Notes under the pieces: generated by a model
Databases searched by the model: none
Seen by the model: only the letters and a program-made list of their open reading frames with translations
What the model was told of the DNA's origin: nothing
Shown here: positions 26,717-36,345 of the stretch, one piece after another
Layout of the letters: the number at the start of each line of letters is the position of its first letter
How positions within the stretch are numbered: the stretch's first letter is position 1
Program-made: the position numbers and the translations under genes
Assembly: GCA_944412445.1 (NCBI GenBank)
Contig: CALYBJ010000013.1
Coordinates: 1-64,000, forward strand
Direction: 5' to 3'
DNA: 64,000 bases
Origin: an uncultured Clostridia bacterium
Lineage (GTDB): Bacteria > Bacillota > Clostridia > Oscillospirales > Acutalibacteraceae

Positions 26717-26938
26717 CTAAATTCGCTGGATTTTTACATCGGGCTCGATTTTATGAACTATTTTTTCCGCCTTATTAAGTATTTCATCAAGCTTATCCTC
26801 TGCCAGCTCCAGAATCATCTTTTCCGTAAGAAAATTAACGGTAACGCTTTCAACGCCGTCAACCTTTGACATTTTATCCTCGATTTTTGCGGCGCAGTTC
26901 GCGCAGCAGAGATCCTTCAATCTCAATTTGACTTTCAT
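26717..26938 (-). CDS. HMA-domain metal-binding protein
   Basis: 73 residues, one heavy-metal-associated domain with the CCANCAAKIE metal loop (Cys at residues 11, 12, 15) on a beta-alpha-beta-beta-alpha-beta frame. It probably hands metal to the ATPase 12 bp downstream, replacing the N-terminal domain missing there. The extra Cys beside CxxC and the acidic C-terminal half fit Zn/Cd better than Cu (inference). Strong ribosome site GGAGGGG. Confidence 0.9.
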   Translation of the reverse strand: MKVKLRLKDLCCANCAAKIEDKMSKVDGVESVTVNFLTEKMILELAEDKLDEILNKAEKIVHKIEPDVKIQRI

Positions 26939-26953
26939 AAAAATACCCCTCCG

Positions 26954-27322
26954 TCAATCTTTTTCTTTTATATGCTCAATGCCCATTTCAATAATTGATT
27001 TAACATGGTCGTCCATTAACGAATAAAACACATTTTTTCCGTCTCTTCTGGATTTTACAAGCTTTGCGTCCTTTAAAACCTTAAGCTGATGAGATATTGC
27101 CGACTTTGTCATATTAAGCAGCTCCGACAAATCGCATACGCACATTTCGCCGTTGTCAAGAGCCGCCATAATTCTCATTCTGGTGCTGTCGCACATTACC
27201 TTGAAAAAATCCGACACCGCATAAAGTATTTCGGTATCCTCCATTAATTCCCTGGCTCTGTTTACAACATCACTGTGTATTACTTCGCAGTCGCACATTT
27301 CGCTGTGTTCATGAAGATTCAT
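26954..27322 (-). CDS. ArsR/SmtB-family metal-sensing repressor (CadC-like)
   Basis: 122 residues. The winged helix has the metal motif MCVCDLSELL (alpha-3, near 63) and the recognition helix TKSAISHQLKVLKDAKLV. An N-terminal CDCEVIH segment supplies extra thiols, as in CadC, which senses Cd/Pb/Zn. It should sit on the promoter and leave when metal binds. First gene of the operon; AGGTG lies 8 nt before the ATG. Two palindromic boxes fitting this family lie 27 and 62 bp upstream. Confidence 0.92.
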   Translation of the reverse strand: MNLHEHSEMCDCEVIHSDVVNRARELMEDTEILYAVSDFFKVMCDSTRMRIMAALDNGEMCVCDLSELLNMTKSAISHQLKVLKDAKLVKSRRDGKNVFYSLMDDHVKSIIEMGIEHIKEKD

Positions 27323-27348
27323 TTTAAATCACCTCAACAATTGAACAG

Positions 27349-27364
27349 TTGAACAATCATTCAA
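27349..27364. promoter_or_regulatory. ArsR-family operator, box 1
   Basis: TTGAACAATCATTCAA, a palindrome with TTGAA/TTCAA ends, located downstream of the transcription start in the leader of the repressor gene. A further half site TTGAACAGTTGAAC overlaps it. Confidence 0.75.
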
Positions 27365-27376
27365 CTTTCTGTTATT

Positions 27377-27406
27377 ATTATAGTTGAACAGTTATTCAAT
27401 TGTCAA
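27377..27406 (-). promoter_or_regulatory. SigA promoter of the metal-efflux operon
   Basis: Reverse strand: TTGACA (27401-27406), 18 nt, TATAAT (27377-27382). The spacer is almost wholly occupied by operator box 2. Confidence 0.88.
27384..27399. promoter_or_regulatory. ArsR-family operator, box 2, inside the promoter spacer
   Basis: TTGAACAGTTATTCAA lies exactly between the -35 and -10 hexamers, so a bound repressor would block RNA polymerase. Confidence 0.8.
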
Positions 27407-27436
27407 TAGCAATTTAAAATTTTTCAAAAAAAAATA

Positions 27437-27497
27437 AGACGGCGAACCGTCTTTCTTCGTATGGACATAAAAAAGGCCTTCCCGAAGGAAAGCCTTT
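27437..27497 (-). terminator. Tandem terminators after groESL
   Basis: First hairpin read from groL: AAAGGC/GCCTTT with inner pairing (27473-27497), then seven U. Second: AGACGG/CCGTCT with loop CGAA (27437-27452), followed by UUAUUUUUUUUU. Either would stop groESL before the cad promoter. Confidence 0.85.
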
Positions 27498-27519
27498 AAA
27501 GCCTTATGAGCTTTGATTA

Positions 27520-29169
<1,650 letters not shown>

Positions 29170-29191
29170 TTATTTCCTCCCTGAAATTATA

Positions 29192-29476
29192 TTATTCTAC
29201 TATTGCGAGAATGTCGCTCTGACGGCATACAGTATATTCATCCTGTCCGAGCTTTACTTCCGTGCCGGCATATTTATTAAGTATAACCTTATCGCCGACC
29301 TTAACTTCCATCTTGACTTCCTTGCCGTCAACCATTCCGCCGGGGCCTACCGAAATAATCTCGGCAACCTGAGGCTTCTCCTGAGCGGCAGACGAAAGGA
29401 TGATACCGCCCTTTGTCTTCTCTTCAGCCTCTACAAATTTAACTACAACTTTATCGCCTAAAGGTTTAAGTGTCAT
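29192..29476 (-). CDS. groS: 10-kDa co-chaperonin GroES
   Basis: 94 residues, the lid of the GroEL chamber. MTLKPLGDKVVVK opens the beta barrel, the mobile loop is EAEEKTKGGIILSSAAQEKPQ, and GDKVILNKYAGTEVK follows. AGGAGG precedes the ATG. First gene of the groESL operon. Confidence 0.99.
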   Translation of the reverse strand: MTLKPLGDKVVVKFVEAEEKTKGGIILSSAAQEKPQVAEIISVGPGGMVDGKEVKMEVKVGDKVILNKYAGTEVKLGQDEYTVCRQSDILAIVE

Positions 29477-29511
29477 TGTATATTCCTCCTGAAAATTAAT
29501 ATTTCAACCTG

Positions 29512-29538
29512 TTAGCACTCTCAATTCCTGAGTGCTAA
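29512..29538. promoter_or_regulatory. CIRCE element (HrcA operator)
   Basis: TTAGCACTC, nine bases, GAGTGCTAA: a perfect match to the CIRCE inverted repeat, just downstream of the groESL promoter. HrcA repression is implied; hrcA is not in this window. Confidence 0.97.
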
Positions 29539-29543
29539 ATATT

Positions 29544-29571
29544 ATTGTAACCATTTTTTCGGAAAAATCAA
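29544..29571 (-). promoter_or_regulatory. Promoter of groESL
   Basis: Reverse strand: TTGATT (29566-29571), 16 nt, TACAAT (29544-29549), immediately upstream of CIRCE. Confidence 0.7.
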
Positions 29572-29726
29572 GTACTTTTTTAAATTTTTTCAAATTTTTT
29601 TATTTTTTCTTTTCGGCAATTTAAGACACTTATTTTTCTTTTTCTTTTATTTTACATTTACTTTTATTTTTACAGTCATTATTCATTTCTCAGCATTTTA
29701 TTTTATACTTTACATTAATAAATTAA
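29572..29726. other. T-rich divergent intergenic DNA
   Basis: About 150 bp between the groESL and TetR promoters, very rich in T on the plus strand. I see no gene or fold in it. Confidence 0.5.
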
Positions 29727-29755
29727 TTGACAAATGTCGCAGTCTGTTATATAAT
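29727..29755 (+). promoter_or_regulatory. Consensus SigA promoter of the TetR gene
   Basis: TTGACA (29727-29732), 17 nt, TATAAT (29750-29755), exact in both boxes. Confidence 0.88.
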
Positions 29756-29783
29756 GTTAAAAAATGAAAGGATTTGTATTTAT

Positions 29784-30371
29784 ATGGAAGATAAAAAGGA
29801 AGACCTCAGAATAAGACGAACCCATAAGCTTTTATGCGACGCCATGTTTTCCCTGCTGGAAACCAAAAGCTTCGACGAAATATCCGTTGTAAATATCTGC
29901 GACAAGGCCATGGTTCACAGAGCCACCTTCTACAAGCATTTTAAAGATAAATACGCCTTTATGGAATATGTGACAAAGGAAAAAATCAGAGAATTTTATG
30001 ACAAAAGCGTCACTCTTGAAAACTATTCCTCTCCCATGGAGCTTTGCCATGCTCTTATTGCCAATGTTACCGATTTTATAGAAGAAAACAAAAATATGCT
30101 TAAAATTTCTGCGATTTCCTCCAACAGCAATCTTTTTGACTCCATACAGAATATTATCTTTGAGGAGCTTTTAAAATTCCTTGTATACGCCGAGGAGCAG
30201 GGGTTTGTTTTTTATGTGCCCACTGATATTATAGCCCAGTTCCTTACAGGAGGCTTTATATCTCTTGTGCGCTGGTGGATAGCCGACAATCATCAGTACA
30301 CTAAGGAACAGCTTAACTATTATGTTGAAATGCTTATAAGCCGGAGCGACAAGTGCTACGAGGAAAAGTAA
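29784..30371 (+). CDS. TetR/AcrR-family transcriptional regulator
   Basis: 195 residues. The helix-turn-helix is IRRTHKLLCDAMFSLL...ISVVNICDKAMVHRATFYKHF (about 10-50), with the typical R-x-T-FY-HF recognition helix. The C-terminal ligand domain (about 80-190) resembles the TetR_C_7/DhaS-like group seen across Firmicutes. The ligand and targets are unknown. The start is ATG 29784 (AAAGGA 11 nt upstream, just after the promoter). Its stop codon abuts that of the convergent ylbJ with no bases between. Confidence 0.88.
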   Translation: MEDKKEDLRIRRTHKLLCDAMFSLLETKSFDEISVVNICDKAMVHRATFYKHFKDKYAFMEYVTKEKIREFYDKSVTLENYSSPMELCHALIANVTDFIEENKNMLKISAISSNSNLFDSIQNIIFEELLKFLVYAEEQGFVFYVPTDIIAQFLTGGFISLVRWWIADNHQYTKEQLNYYVEMLISRSDKCYEEK

Positions 30372-31448
30372 CTATCCCGAAATGTCCCTGTAAGCTGTCT
30401 GATTTTCTTTCAGGGAAAGAGTTTCCAGTATGAAAGCGCCGCACATAATAAGCAATGCGGCTGAAGCCGGCGCCGAGGAAGACAGGAGATGCGCTTCCTG
30501 ATGCGCAGATACAGATATGCTTACACCTGATATTCTCATAAAAACAAAACACAGTCCGTATGAAAGGGCTGAATTTAAGATGCGGAAGAAAAGGTATTCC
30601 CTTACCTTGATTCCGCATTTTTTTATGCTTGGAAGAAGCTGACAGCCTACGCAGATGCCTCCGAAGGATATACAGGCGGCAGTAAAGGGAGCGCCTCCCA
30701 GCTTTGCGGCAGAAGGTATTCCGGAGGTAACCTCGGATAAAGCGTCAAAAATGAGATTGAATGTTTCGCTGTTTATAAAAGGTTCAACAGCGCCGGACAC
30801 TGCGGAAAACACAAGCACCCATGCGCATACCGAAATCATCCCTCCGGCTCCCGACTGAACGGAAAGCACAAGAGCGTCGGAAATATTTAAAGGAGAGGAT
30901 TTAAATTCCTTAAGGCTGCGGGGCTTTTCCTTATCAAAAACGCCTCCGGCAATTCCAGTTATCAAAGATGCCAGAGTAACCGCCCCAAGCATTATCCACC
31001 CTGCCTTTTCACTTCCCAGCATAGCTCCTCCGGCGGCAGTGACAATAAACGCCGGGCCGCCGTTTACGCAAAAGGAAAAAAGCCGTTTTGCTTCTCTCCC
31101 GTTTATTTCACCCTTTTCATAAAGCTCGCCTATCATTCTGCCCCCTACGGGATATCCTCCCGTAAAGCCGAAAAAGATAACGGTAAAGCATCTTCCGGGA
31201 AGCTTAAAAACCCTGTTCATCAAAGGAGAAAAAAGCTTTTCCGCCTTTGAAAAAGCTCCGGAGTTCAAGGCGAACCCGGACAGCACCATAAAGGGAAAAA
31301 GAGACGGAACAAGTATATCGCCGCAGATTTCAAGCCCTTCCGAAATACTTTCCCCTATGTACTGCCGTCTGAAAAGAAGAAGCCCTCCCCCGAGAACGGT
31401 AAAAGCCATAACCGTCAGATATTTAATATTGTTTTTCAGCTTATCCAT
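30372..31448 (-). CDS. ylbJ: YlbJ-like sporulation integral membrane protein
   Basis: 358 residues, about eight membrane helices, nucleoside-recognition (Gate) type. Typical YlbJ phrases include LVPSLFPFMVLSGF near 50, GFTGGYPVGGRMIGELYEKG near 95 and FSFCVNGGPAFIVTAAG near 125. In Bacillus ylbJ is under SigE and needed for spore cortex formation; the same role is likely. GAGAGGT lies 6 nt before the ATG. A SigE-like promoter is seen upstream, facing away from yqfC. Confidence 0.88.
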   Translation of the reverse strand: MDKLKNNIKYLTVMAFTVLGGGLLLFRRQYIGESISEGLEICGDILVPSLFPFMVLSGFALNSGAFSKAEKLFSPLMNRVFKLPGRCFTVIFFGFTGGYPVGGRMIGELYEKGEINGREAKRLFSFCVNGGPAFIVTAAGGAMLGSEKAGWIMLGAVTLASLITGIAGGVFDKEKPRSLKEFKSSPLNISDALVLSVQSGAGGMISVCAWVLVFSAVSGAVEPFINSETFNLIFDALSEVTSGIPSAAKLGGAPFTAACISFGGICVGCQLLPSIKKCGIKVREYLFFRILNSALSYGLCFVFMRISGVSISVSAHQEAHLLSSSAPASAALLIMCGAFILETLSLKENQTAYRDISG

Positions 31449-31473
31449 AAATTTACCTCTCAGCCTTTACGGC

Positions 31474-31503
31474 ATTATATTATTATCACATTTTATAATA
31501 TGC
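31474..31503 (-). promoter_or_regulatory. Candidate SigE promoter of ylbJ
   Basis: Reverse strand: GCATATT (31497-31503), 15 nt, AATATAAT (31474-31481), close to the SigE pattern (GCATATT, CATACAAT). Confidence 0.5.
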
Positions 31504-31512
31504 CTCAGCTGT

Positions 31513-31540
31513 GCTATTTATTGCCGATACCTCATACAAT
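31513..31540 (+). promoter_or_regulatory. Candidate SigE promoter of yqfC
   Basis: GCTATTT (31513-31519), 13 nt, CATACAAT (31533-31540). The -10 is an exact SigE consensus, but the leader would be only about 10 nt and would cut into the ribosome site, so it needs care. Confidence 0.45.
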
Positions 31541-31556
31541 TTACGGAGGTGTTACC

Positions 31557-31835
31557 ATGAAAAGCAGAAAAGAGGATTTAACTAAAAAAATCGCCGATGA
31601 GCTTCAGTTTCCCCAAACGGCAGTTTCGGATATTTTTCATATTGAGCTTAAAGGAAATTCCGATGCTACAATAGAAGGCTGCCGTGGAATACTGGATTAT
31701 GACGAAACATATATAACAATCAATTTAGGAGACAGCACTGTCCGCTTTTCCGGAGCGGAGCTTGAAATAAGCTCCTTTTTCGACGGCAGAGCCGTTATAA
31801 AAGGCACAATAGCCTCCGTGGATTTTTCAAATTAG
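31557..31835 (+). CDS. yqfC: Sporulation protein YqfC
   Basis: 92 residues, YabP/YqfC family. It contains the family pattern of short strands: DETYITINLGDSTVRFSG, then LEISSFFDGRAVIKGTI. In Bacillus it is made in the mother cell under SigE together with YqfD. ATG 31557 follows an excellent ACGGAGGTG site. yqfD starts 10 bp after its stop. Confidence 0.9.
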   Translation: MKSRKEDLTKKIADELQFPQTAVSDIFHIELKGNSDATIEGCRGILDYDETYITINLGDSTVRFSGAELEISSFFDGRAVIKGTIASVDFSN

Positions 31836-31845
31836 AGGTGATTAT

Positions 31846-33024
31846 ATGTTTCTTATAAGAATTATCCGGTTTTTTATGGGCTATGCGGAGTTTAAAGCGG
31901 AAAAGGGCTTTCCCGAAAGATTTATAAATCTATGCTCGCTTCAGGGAATAACTCTCTGGGACGCCAAATGCTCCGAAGGTCTTCTTACCGGAAAAACCCA
32001 TGCGAAAAACTATAAAAAGCTGAGAGACTGCGCCAGACGCTCCGGAATGTCCCTTCATCTTACGGAAAAAAGAGGTCTGCCTTTTATTATCCATCCTTAC
32101 AGAAAGCGTTACGGAATTTTCACAGGGCTTGCGTTATCTCTCGCGGTTGTCATTCTTCTTAATTCAACGGTATGGCAGATAACCGTTGCCGGAAACGACA
32201 AATATACGGCAGAGCAGATTTTATCTCTTGCGGCTGACTACGGAGTATATCCCGGCGCCTTTAAAAAAAATCTCGACCCGAAAAAAATAAGAGAAGCCAT
32301 AAAAGCCGATAACGGCGATATTAACTGGTTTTCCGTCAATATTGACGGCGGCAGCGTTTTTCTTGAGGTAACCGAAAACACGGGACAGCGGGAAATCCTT
32401 GATACGGAAACTCCCTGCAACCTGATTTCCGACGCCGACGGAGAGCTTATCCGGCTTGAGGTATATTCGGGACAAAAGGCAAAGTCGGTAGGCAGCGGAG
32501 TTGCCAAAGGAGATCTGCTTATAAGCGGAGTTGTTGAAAGAGCAGACGAAACAACATATTTTACCCACGCAAGAGGCGTTGCGGTGGTAAGAACAAGAGA
32601 AAGCCTTGAAGCTTCCGTGGCTTCAAATATTGAGGTACGGAAAATAAGCGAAATAAAAAAGGTATATTATATTTATTTATTCGGCTTAAAAATCCCCTTG
32701 GGCTTTTCAAAAGACAAAGAGCCGGAAAGAACGGAAAACCATTACGCCGTATATCGTGACGCTGTTTTGCCGGTGGGCTTTATAACGGAAAAATATCCTT
32801 CCGAAGCAGCTGAAAAAATAGAGCTGAGCAATTCCCGGTGCATACTTTTAGGAGGCTATGAAGCCTTTGAAAAGGAAATAAGCCTTATGGAAAATTCCGT
32901 GACGGAAAGCAAAAAAGCCATGGCTGAGGCGACTTCCTCCGGAGTTAAAGTCAAATGCGACTATATTAACCATAAATCAACGGGTTACGAGGTATTTTTC
33001 AAGGTTGAAGATATTATAAATTAG
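31846..33024 (+). CDS. yqfD: Sporulation protein YqfD
   Basis: 392 residues. One membrane helix near 88-108 (GIFTGLALSLAVVILL) separates a cytosolic N-terminal part from a large outer part containing the POTRA-like block NDKYTAEQILSLAADYGVYPG and VTENTGQREI, then GDLLISGVVER. Together with YqfC it belongs to stage IV sporulation proteins; the exact role is unclear. A promoter for phoH seems to lie in the 120-bp gap that follows, but no consensus was found. Confidence 0.92.
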   Translation: MFLIRIIRFFMGYAEFKAEKGFPERFINLCSLQGITLWDAKCSEGLLTGKTHAKNYKKLRDCARRSGMSLHLTEKRGLPFIIHPYRKRYGIFTGLALSLAVVILLNSTVWQITVAGNDKYTAEQILSLAADYGVYPGAFKKNLDPKKIREAIKADNGDINWFSVNIDGGSVFLEVTENTGQREILDTETPCNLISDADGELIRLEVYSGQKAKSVGSGVAKGDLLISGVVERADETTYFTHARGVAVVRTRESLEASVASNIEVRKISEIKKVYYIYLFGLKIPLGFSKDKEPERTENHYAVYRDAVLPVGFITEKYPSEAAEKIELSNSRCILLGGYEAFEKEISLMENSVTESKKAMAEATSSGVKVKCDYINHKSTGYEVFFKVEDIIN

Positions 33025-33145
33025 TCAAAACCTACAATTAAAAAGCGAATTTATATAAAACATTGATAAAATTCTGATATTGTGATAAAATATTTGTGAA
33101 TGTATAATATTAAGAGAATTGAAAAAGCAGGGGAAAAGAAATCTA

Positions 33146-34111
33146 ATGTACGAACAGATAGTAAGCATCGACAGAATGGAAACAGCCGTCAGTCTTTTCG
33201 GGAGCTTTGACGAAAACATCAAGCTTATAGAAAAGGAATTCAGCGTGTCCATTTTAAACAGAGGCTCCGATTTGAAAATCGGCGGCGATGTTGAGAATGT
33301 ATCGGCGGCAGTTCGGGCTATCGGAGGACTTCTGACTCTTATAAATAAGGGCGAGCCGCTTAATTCTCAGAATGTTTCCTATATAATATCTCTCGTAAAG
33401 GACGGCAATGACGATAAAATATCGGAGTTTGCGGGAGACTGTATCTGCATCACCACAAAGGGAAAAGCCGTAAAACCAAAAACCCTGGGGCAGAAAAAAT
33501 ATATTGAATCAATAAAAAACAATACAATAGTATTCGGAATAGGTCCTGCGGGAACGGGAAAAACTTATCTCGCGGTGGCAATGGCTGTAAACGCCTTCAG
33601 AGCAAAAGAGGTAAACAGGATTATCCTTACCCGTCCGGCAGTTGAAGCGGGAGAAAAGTTAGGCTTTCTTCCGGGAGATCTTCAGCAGAAGGTTGACCCT
33701 TATCTTCGTCCCCTTTACGATGCGCTTTTCGATATGCTGGGAGCCGAAAGCTTTCAGAGATATCAGGAAAAGGGCTGTATCGAGGTGGCGCCTCTTGCCT
33801 ATATGCGAGGACGAACTCTTGACGAAAGCTTTATAATTCTTGACGAAGCCCAAAATACCACGCCGGAGCAGATGAAAATGTTTTTAACCCGTCTGGGCTT
33901 CGGCTCAAAGATTGTTGTAACGGGCGATATTACCCAGATAGACCTGCCCGACGGAAAAAGATCGGGACTTGTTGACGCAGTTAAAATTTTAAAGAATGTT
34001 GATGATATAAGCACCGTTCGCTTCAGCGAAAAGGATGTTGTACGCCATAAGCTTGTTATGGACATAATTAAGGCGTACGAAAAAAATGAGGAGGTAAGAA
34101 AAAGAAAATGA
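33146..34111 (+). CDS. phoH: PhoH family ATPase
   Basis: 321 residues. RecA-like ATPase with Walker [12 protein letters not shown] near 135, Walker [16 protein letters not shown] near 232, and the sensor [11 protein letters not shown]. An N-terminal KH-like segment (about 10-75) fits RNA binding; the protein is usually linked with YbeY in ribosome/RNA work. The start is ATG 33146 (AGGGG upstream), not the TTG nine codons earlier. It overlaps ybeY by 4 bp (ATGA). Confidence 0.95.
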   Translation: MYEQIVSIDRMETAVSLFGSFDENIKLIEKEFSVSILNRGSDLKIGGDVENVSAAVRAIGGLLTLINKGEPLNSQNVSYIISLVKDGNDDKISEFAGDCICITTKGKAVKPKTLGQKKYIESIKNNTIVFGIGPAGTGKTYLAVAMAVNAFRAKEVNRIILTRPAVEAGEKLGFLPGDLQQKVDPYLRPLYDALFDMLGAESFQRYQEKGCIEVAPLAYMRGRTLDESFIILDEAQNTTPEQMKMFLTRLGFGSKIVVTGDITQIDLPDGKRSGLVDAVKILKNVDDISTVRFSEKDVVRHKLVMDIIKAYEKNEEVRKRK

Positions 34112-34605
34112 AAGATAAAATCAAGGTAATCATTTCAGATGATCAGAAGGAAGTAAAAATACCCACAGGCACAAGAATGCTTGTGCGCCGCTGCTGCAAC
34201 GCAGTTCTCAAAAACGAAAAATTTGAAGGCTCCGCCGAAATAAGCGTGCGTTTCGTCAACAACGATGAAATACATAGGCTTAACAAGGAATTCAGAAATG
34301 TTGATTCCGCAACGGACGTGCTGTCTTTTCCTTTAGGAGAAAACGGAGTTTACGATGTTAATCAGGAAACAGGTGCGAAAATGCTGGGCGACATAGTAAT
34401 TTCCGTTGAAAGAGCCTACGAGCAGTCAAAGGAATACGGCCATTCCTTCCAGAGAGAAATGGCGTTTTTAACAGTACACTCAATGCTTCATCTTTTAGGC
34501 TACGACCATGTAAACGGAGGCCTTGAGGCAGTTCACATGAGAGAAAAGGAAGAGCTTGTTTTAACTCAGATAGGCCTGCCCAGAAGCAACAGCTATACAG
34601 ATTAA
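34108..34605 (+). CDS. ybeY: Endoribonuclease/rRNA maturation factor YbeY
   Basis: 165 residues. The zinc motif [11 protein letters not shown] (H-x3-H-x5-H) near residue 131 and the upstream STDVLSFP phrase (here [11 protein letters not shown]) identify it. It acts in 16S rRNA 3'-end processing and ribosome quality control. GTPase Era follows 19 bp downstream, the classical order. Confidence 0.97.
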   Translation: MKDKIKVIISDDQKEVKIPTGTRMLVRRCCNAVLKNEKFEGSAEISVRFVNNDEIHRLNKEFRNVDSATDVLSFPLGENGVYDVNQETGAKMLGDIVISVERAYEQSKEYGHSFQREMAFLTVHSMLHLLGYDHVNGGLEAVHMREKEELVLTQIGLPRSNSYTD

Positions 34606-34624
34606 TTAAAAATGAAAGGCGGTT

Positions 34625-35530
34625 TTGACCACGGATAAGTCAAAAACTGCGTTTATCGCAATAGTCGGCTGTCCCAACGCCGGCAAATCCACAATTTTAA
34701 ACAGACTTTTGGGACAAAAAATTGCAATAGTATCCCCTAAGCCGCAGACAACAAGAACAAGAATCATGGGAGTGCTGACGAAAGACAGCACTCAGCTTGT
34801 TTTTACCGACACTCCCGGCTATCACAAGCCGAAAAACAAGCTGGGCGAAAACATGGTAAAGGCTGTTGACAACAGCATCGGAGATGTTGACGCCTGTCTT
34901 CTTGTAGTTGAGCCTAAGGGAGAAATAAGGACTGCGGAGCAGGAGCTTATCAGCAGATTCAAAAGGGAGCATATACCTGCCGTTCTGGCAATAAACAAAA
35001 TAGACACAATCCCCGATAAAAAAGAGCTTATGGCAAGAATCCTCATGTTTTCTCAGATGTACGACTTTGAGGCGATAGTTCCCGTATCGGCTGTGGACGG
35101 AAACGGCATGGACGATCTTCTGGAGGAGCTTATGAACCTTGCCTTCGAGTCGGAGCATTTCTTCCCTGACGACACCCTTACCGACCAGCCGGAAAAGGTA
35201 ATAGCCTCGGAAATGATAAGGGAAAAGCTTTTAAGGCTTATCGACAAGGAAATCCCTCACGGCACTGCCGTGGCAATAGAAAAATTCAAAGAGCGTGAAA
35301 GCGGAGATATTATAGACATCGACGCCACAATCTACTGCGAAAAGGAAAGCCATAAGGGCATAATAATCGGCAAAAACGGCCGGATGCTTAAAAAGGTTTC
35401 CACAAGAGCAAGAATCGAGCTTGAAAAATTCTTAGGCTGCAAGGTAAATTTGAAATGCTGGGTAAAGGTCAAGGAGGACTGGAGAAACAGAGAGGGTCTT
35501 ATTCACAACTTCGGTCTGGATCTCCAATAA
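34625..35530 (+). CDS. era: GTPase Era
   Basis: 301 residues. G1 GCPNAGKST near 14, G3 DTPGYHKPK near 61, G4 NKID near 122, G5 SAVDG, and a C-terminal KH domain with IIIGKNGRMLKKVS near 246. It binds 16S rRNA and helps 30S assembly. The start must be TTG 34625; the first in-frame ATG lies beyond G1. AAAGGCGG lies just upstream. Confidence 0.97.
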   Translation: MTTDKSKTAFIAIVGCPNAGKSTILNRLLGQKIAIVSPKPQTTRTRIMGVLTKDSTQLVFTDTPGYHKPKNKLGENMVKAVDNSIGDVDACLLVVEPKGEIRTAEQELISRFKREHIPAVLAINKIDTIPDKKELMARILMFSQMYDFEAIVPVSAVDGNGMDDLLEELMNLAFESEHFFPDDTLTDQPEKVIASEMIREKLLRLIDKEIPHGTAVAIEKFKERESGDIIDIDATIYCEKESHKGIIIGKNGRMLKKVSTRARIELEKFLGCKVNLKCWVKVKEDWRNREGLIHNFGLDLQ

Positions 35531-35536
35531 ATCGCA

Positions 35537-36274
35537 ATGACTTTCAACACTGACGCCGTAGTTTTAAAAATAGTCAAAACAGGTGAATCGGACAGGCTTA
35601 TAACCTTTTTAACAAAGGACAGAGGAATTTTAAAGGCTTTCGCAAAAGCTGCCGACAGACCTAAAAACAAGCTTCATATGTCGTCAAACCTGTTTTGTCT
35701 GGGAAACTTCACATTTTACGAAGGCTCCGGAGCCTTAAGGGTAACGGAATGTGATTTGGAGGAAACCTTTTACTCCCTGAGAAACGATATAAAAAAGCTG
35801 GCTCTTGCCCAGTACTTTAACGAGCTTATAATAGAAGCCGCTCCGGCAGAATCTCCCGCAGAGGATTTTTTAAGGCTTTATCTAAACACCGTTTATTTTC
35901 TCTCGGAAAATAAAAAGGATATAAAGGTTTTAAAGCCTCTTTTTGAGCTGAGGCTTATTTCAATAGCCGGATATATGCCGAACCTTGTTGCGTGCGCCGG
36001 CTGCGGGGAATTTGAAACGGAAACAATGTATTTTGATTTTTACGACGGTGAGCTTTACTGCGAAAACTGCAAAAAAACAGGAGCTTATCCTTATTCCTTA
36101 GAGGTTATCTCAGCAATGCGTCATATTGTTTTTTCTCCCCTTGAAAAACTTTTCACCCTTAAAGCTTCGCCGGACGCCCTTGAATCACTAAACGAAGCCA
36201 CGGAAAAATATATTAAAATAAAGCTTCAGAAAAGCTTTAAAACTCTTGATTTTTACAATTCAATAAAGGATTAA
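35537..36274 (+). CDS. recO: DNA repair protein RecO
   Basis: 245 residues: N-terminal OB fold (MTFNTDAVVLKIVKTGESDRL) and a helical C-terminal domain with a zinc site CAGC...CENC (near 151-179). It loads RecA with RecR in recombinational repair. It starts 6 bp after era and ends the sporulation/ribosome operon; a terminator lies 26 bp past its stop. Confidence 0.96.
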   Translation: MTFNTDAVVLKIVKTGESDRLITFLTKDRGILKAFAKAADRPKNKLHMSSNLFCLGNFTFYEGSGALRVTECDLEETFYSLRNDIKKLALAQYFNELIIEAAPAESPAEDFLRLYLNTVYFLSENKKDIKVLKPLFELRLISIAGYMPNLVACAGCGEFETETMYFDFYDGELYCENCKKTGAYPYSLEVISAMRHIVFSPLEKLFTLKASPDALESLNEATEKYIKIKLQKSFKTLDFYNSIKD

Positions 36275-36300
36275 TAAATTTATCCCGTTTAAGAATATTT

Positions 36301-36345
36301 TCATTCCTTTCAGGCAATAATCTCCTTGAAAGGAATGATTTTTTT
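36301..36345 (+). terminator. Terminator of the recO operon, ending at the next start codon
   Basis: Perfect 12-bp stem TCATTCCTTTCA/TGAAAGGAATGA, 14-nt loop, then seven T immediately before ATG 36346. The 3' arm contains AAAGGA, the only ribosome site for the next gene. Confidence 0.88.
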
